This document shows, piece by piece, positions 60,056 through 64,000 of a stretch of 64,000 nt of DNA (position 1 is the first letter of the stretch; each line of letters starts with the position of its first letter). This DNA comes from Ulota crispa (Eukaryota > Streptophyta > Bryopsida > Orthotrichales > Orthotrichaceae), in assembly GCA_963920765.1 (NCBI GenBank), contig OY987242.1:39979264-40043263 (forward strand), written 5' to 3'. The translations under genes were made by a program, and so were the position numbers. The notes beneath the pieces are model-generated. The model saw only the letters and a list, made by a program, of their open reading frames with translations. It was not told the DNA's origin and searched no databases.

Positions 60056-60480
60056 CATACGTGCTATCTCAATCAAGCCTATCAATATTTAGTTTCAAAA
60101 AACCAAAACTCAAATTTTGGTGAATTGTTTCATACAATAATCCTAGTTTTACACAATAATTGTACCTTTGAGCATGATGTGTTTACTTTACCAAAAGCTA
60201 GTTAAAAAATAGAGATACTTATATAACAAAGTTTGATCATACCACACTTCATGTTGAATTTCTTCATAGATTATATTTTTATTACTTAATAGGATTTGTT
60301 TTAGCTTCAAAGATGTTCATATGGATGTTTCCTCCACATCCACACAATCCAAATTCAAATTTATTTTTAACAATTATTGTGAAAATCCATCAACATTATG
60401 TAAAATAATTCATCAAAAATAGGAGTTTGGTTTTTTTGGAACTACACTTTAGTAGGCTTGATTGGAGTTGCAAGTAAGAT
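60056..60480. mobile_element. Diverged foldback element C2
   Basis: The left side contains CAATCAAGCCTATCAATA and CAAAAAACCAAAACTC. The right side has the inverse forms, seen as GAGTTTGGTTTTTTTGGAAC and TAGTAGGCTTGATTGG-like sequence near 60425-60465. The segment GTTCATATGGATGTTTCCTC matches GTGCGTATGGATGTTTCCTA of C1, which ties it to that family. Confidence 0.6.
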
Positions 60481-61094
60481 TTACATGACAACAATGCCAC
60501 ACAAAAAATGTCATTTATCCCCTAAAGGTTTTTTACTAGGTTTTCACCAAAACTACTCCAAAATTGTCATTTCTAATACTAGTACCAAATTATTAAAAAA
60601 AAAAGTTGGACACATGTAACAGGAAAATCTTGTAGAAAATTACTTTTGAAAGATGTGGAAATAAATTCAGAAATTTCCACCACATAGATTGTAAGATATC
60701 TAAGTTTGGATTGATGTAAAGCCATTTTTTATCCTTGCAAAAACCTAAGCAGCTACACTTCACAAGGTCACATTTGAATGATTCTTTTTCCTTTCAAAAT
60801 GGTTGTAACTCTTTGGATTTATTCTTCAATGCAAGTCGGATACATGCTTAAAACATTTCAAATCATTTGGGATTGTAAATCACATGGGAAAAAAATAGTA
60901 AGTAAAAAGAAGTAGAGAATGATTCAAAACACTAAATTGTTGAGCATTTAATTATAGAAATGGAAATGAATTGCCAAATCCCAATGGTTGTAATGTTATA
61001 AACAATTTACATCCTTTGGTTTTGTTTTTTTCCAAAATATTGAAAATTGAGTAAAATAAAGGACTTCAAAGTTCATTTTAGAGTAGAGAATCCA

Positions 61095-61260
61095 TAACTG
61101 CATGCAAACAAAAACTCCTCATAGCTTTCATCTTATTGATAAAAATGGAATGACTCAAAGCTTTCCACATATATAAAAATCTCCTAAACAAATTTTGAAT
61201 TTTTGTTTATGAAAATAGTGTTTTTCTCTAATATGCTCGGATTGCCTGCCCAAGGAAAAA
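61095..61260. repeat. Solitary diverged arm of foldback family B
   Basis: It carries CTCATAGCTTTCATCTTATT, GACTCAAAGCTTTCCACATA and a GCCTGCCCAAGG end, which follow the order of the right arm of the hairpin at 977-1706. The partner arm is missing. Confidence 0.5.
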
Positions 61261-62104
61261 AACAACATATTAGGCCGTAATGTTTTATTCATAATTTTAA
61301 ATATCATGCAATTAAGTGCATCTTCTATTAAAGTTTCAACCTACATTATGAAAATCTCCAAACACTTGTATGTGTCCAAAATTGCTATGTTGCCAAAAAA
61401 TGCGGCTTGGTCCTTTAGCAATTATTCCCTAAATGCCCAAGGCCTTTCTAAGCTTCTTGAAATTTTCATGAAACTAAACAATTCTCCAACATTTTCATAA
61501 ATTTCATCAAGTTTATTTCAATTGTAATTGTACAAATTTAAACTAAACATGTTAGAAATTACATGGAAAAAGAAAACACATGCAATGATATCATGTATAG
61601 TTTGAAAGATTATAATGTTTGAACATGAGGGTGTTAAAACTACAAAAGTGACTTGAAGTCTTCCAATCCTCATTTCACAAGTCAAATCTAAAAAGTTGGT
61701 CACCAAAAAAATATGAGGTTTAAGGTCATTACATGTCTAACTTTAATCAATTTATGGTTTTCAAAATCTACTCCTATGTTTTTTTACACAAATTTCTAAT
61801 ATGGATATTTTTCCAAGCTCTAATGTATTTGAGGCTCATTATCAAGATTTTCCAACATTAGAAAACTGAAGATTGCAATGGACACCCTTGTACAAAAGCT
61901 TGGGTAGAAAATTCATCAATAGTCATTTTTAAAACCAAATTTTTGATGTTGAAAATAGACTTCAAAACAAACCTACATTAGTAGAAAACTCCATCCAAAA
62001 CAATAGAAAACCAACAGTTTCTTGTTGATTTGGGCAATTGCCCACGCTAATTGACTAATCTAATAGAATTCTGTAAAAACTAAATACGTTCTGTTGATTT
62101 GGAC
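61261..62104. other. AT-rich spacer
   Basis: No gene or structured repeat is recognised. The frames at 61306-61500 and minus 61518-61706 have no known domain. Confidence 0.45.
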
Positions 62105-62770
62105 ACCACTATTTAAATCAATAGAAATTTTGGAATTTTTGAAAATCTTTTGAAAATCTTTTGGAAATCTTTTGGGAATTTTTTGGAAATCTTGAAGAAT
62201 CTTTTCAAGATTTTTAAGAATATTTAAAAATCTTTTCAAGATTTTAGAATCTTTGAGAATCTTTGAGAATCTTTGAAAATCTTTTAGGAATCTTTGAGAA
62301 TCTTTTAGAAATCTTTGAAAATCTTTTGAAATCTTTGGGAATCTTTTGAAATCTTTGGGAATCTTTTCAAGTTTTTTTGGAACCTTTGAGAATGTTTGAG
62401 AATGTTTGAGAATCTTCTTGGAATCTTTGAGAATCTTTTGGAATATTTGAGAATCCTTGAGAATCTTTTAGGAATATTTGAGAATTCTTGAGAATCTTTG
62501 AGAATAGTTTGGAATATTTTAGAATCTTAGAAAATGTTCTAGGAATTTTGAATTTTTTTGAGAATTTTTGAAAATCTTTAAGAATCTTCTTGGAATCTTT
62601 TTGGAAGCTTCGAGAAGCTTCAAGAATCTTTAAGAATCTTTGAAAGTCTTTGAGAATCTTTTGAAAGTCTTTTTGGAAATTTTAAAAATCTTTGGGAATC
62701 TTGAGAATTTTCAAGAACCTTTTTGGAATCTTTGAGAATCTTTTTAAAATCTTTATGAAATTTGTTAAAG
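62105..62770. repeat. Degenerate 10-bp array AGAATCTTTG, about 650 bp
   Basis: The unit AGAATCTTTG is repeated with variants (GGAATCTTTT, AAAATCTTTG, AGAATGTTTG). Where it is most regular (about 62240-62350) GAA recurs every 10 or 11 bases. Some units are exact GAAnnTTC (GAATCTTCTTGGAATC, GAAGCTTCGAGAAGCTTC). No open frame of note. It is a simple-sequence minisatellite. A possible link to heat-shock-factor binding is given as a finding. Confidence 0.8.
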
Positions 62771-63708
62771 TACTTCAAAATACTTATAGAAATAGAATCT
62801 CCTAGACTGATTTAAAGTCCTTTAGGAATCTTTTTGTAATTCATCATAATACTTTAAAATATTTTTAATAAAAAAACTATTACAATAGTTTAGGTTTGTT
62901 TTTGAAATCTTTCTAGAACCTTTTTGGACCTCATTAAAATGCTTTGAAGTTTTAAAAAATAAAAGAAGTTTTCAAAAAAAACAGAATCTTCTAGAAGTTT
63001 GAGTGTACATTGACTGGTTTTATTTTCTTTACTTTTCACAATTTGGTTAGATTAAAAATTAGTAGCCTTTAAAGTCAAGTAAAAACATAACCATAATAAC
63101 AAAAAAATCAGCAGTTTTTTGTTGATCTAGACACTTTTGGACATAACTTCACTAATTCAACAAAATTTTATATAAAAAGTACAACATTTTGTTGTTTTAA
63201 ATACCAAAATTTCTTTACAAACAAATATAAAAGATGCTCCTCAATTCTTTGAAAAATTCATATATGTCCCTCAAGGATTAAAAGTACCAAAAATATCTTT
63301 CCTTTTTGTATAAATATCAACAATGCTTCTAATATATTGGGAAAATATTAAAAATGCTCCTCAATTATTTTAAATTATTTATATCTTTGTGTTATATGAT
63401 AACCAAGTGTATAGTCTAATGCAAATTCTTACAAGAAACCAAAGGTGATTTTTACATTTCAAATAACACAAGGATATATTTAACATTTCAAAATAGAAGA
63501 GCTTTTTTATTATTTTTCCAAAATAATAGGAGTATAATTGATATTCCTACAAAAAATAAGGAATAATTTTTATGTTTCAAATATTTTCGGCGTAAACTTG
63601 ATATTTTGAAAGACTTAAAGGGTATTTTTAGTATTTTTCCTTCTATAACTAACCAAATGAATTAAAAAAACACAATCTTATAAAATATTTTTATAAGCTT
63701 TAAAAGAT
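62771..63708. other. AT-rich spacer
   Basis: No gene or RNA gene is recognised. It ends at the terminal repeat of the A-family MITE at 63709. Confidence 0.45.
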
Positions 63709-64000
63709 GGAAATTGATATGTGTATCACACCTTTCCAAGTACTATACCATACCACAGGGTAAATTTTAGATTTCTACCATCAAAAAGCTGAATTTGAAA
63801 ACTTTGAATTCAAATTTGGACTTTGAGACCATGGTATTGTCTAGAATCATAAAAAAAGTTGCAGTTCAACAACACCCAATGAAAAAGTGTAGTTAGAGAG
63901 AAAATTGTTAATTTTACTTTTGTTTGTAAAAAAAGACAAGTTTTTTCATTGGGTGTTGTTGAATTGCCACATTTTTTATGGTCCTAGACAATATCATGGT
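63709..64000. mobile_element. Foldback MITE A5, cut by the window end
   Basis: It starts GGAAATTGATATGTGTATCA and shows the full left arm (CTACCATCAAAAAGCTG, CAACAACACCCAATGAAAAA) and most of the right arm, ending inside it at GACAATATCATGGT. The arms are close to those of A1 and A2. The right target duplication is outside the window; the left flank is TTAAAAGAT. Confidence 0.85.

Noticed and set aside
1-64000. tRNA, rRNA, snRNA or CRISPR features
   Set aside because: I looked for T-loop GGTTCGA-type motifs, cloverleaf spacing and regularly spaced repeats and saw no convincing candidate. A tRNA scan would settle the tRNA question.

Overview
The window is a piece of nuclear DNA from a land plant. 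It carries two, probably three, intact intron-containing host genes, the third of unknown function, in AT-rich sequence packed with transposons. Introns follow GT-AG rules, one host gene encodes a plant-type TFIIF beta subunit, another looks plastid-targeted, and the transposons belong to plant groups: a CACTA/En-Spm element, a chromodomain Ty3/Gypsy element, PIF/Harbinger and foldback MITEs. The chromovirus resembles the Tcn1-like lineage known from fungi and bryophytes, and the SANT-like gene at 19.3 kb is of a type I associate with mosses, fungi and oomycetes. A bryophyte, or another non-seed plant, is my best guess, but the species cannot be fixed from this window.

Layout. 0-2.4 kb: AT-rich DNA with a 730-bp near-perfect hairpin. 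2.5-4.65 kb (minus): six-exon TFIIF beta gene. 4.65-9.07 kb: flanks with two foldback elements. 9.07-10.7 kb (plus): three-exon gene for a probable plastid protein of unknown function. 12.1-14.0 kb: a MITE with exact 9-bp target duplications and a relic Gypsy gag. 14.5-17.1 kb (plus): five-exon zinc-ribbon plus metallo-beta-lactamase-fold gene. 19.3-23.6 kb (plus): two broken DNA-binding genes, one SANT-like and one trihelix-like, probably transposon-derived. 24.19-42.75 kb: a nest in which an 18.26-kb CACTA element (24456-42712, TCA duplication) sits inside a Stowaway-like MITE of about 300 bp. The CACTA element has two divergent decayed genes, TNP2-type transposase on minus and Ptta/En/Spm Transposase_24 on plus, and each has a foldback MITE in an intron. 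46.9-52.8 kb (minus): a decayed chromodomain Gypsy retrotransposon with ATAGC target duplication. 54.2-55.4 kb (minus): decayed PIF/Harbinger transposase. 58.8-64 kb: more foldbacks and a 650-bp array of 10-bp GAATCTTT-type repeats.

The host genes do not form a pathway; they are general housekeeping or plastid functions. The most interesting signal is regulatory. Both LTRs of the chromovirus carry arrays of nTTCn/nGAAn units in exact 5-bp register, upstream of a TATA box in the element's own orientation. This is the layout expected of heat-shock elements and suggests a heat-responsive retrotransposon. The second most interesting is the resolved nesting of CACTA inside a Stowaway-like MITE, together with a MITE family that inserted at near-identical ATTCAAAAW 9-mers.
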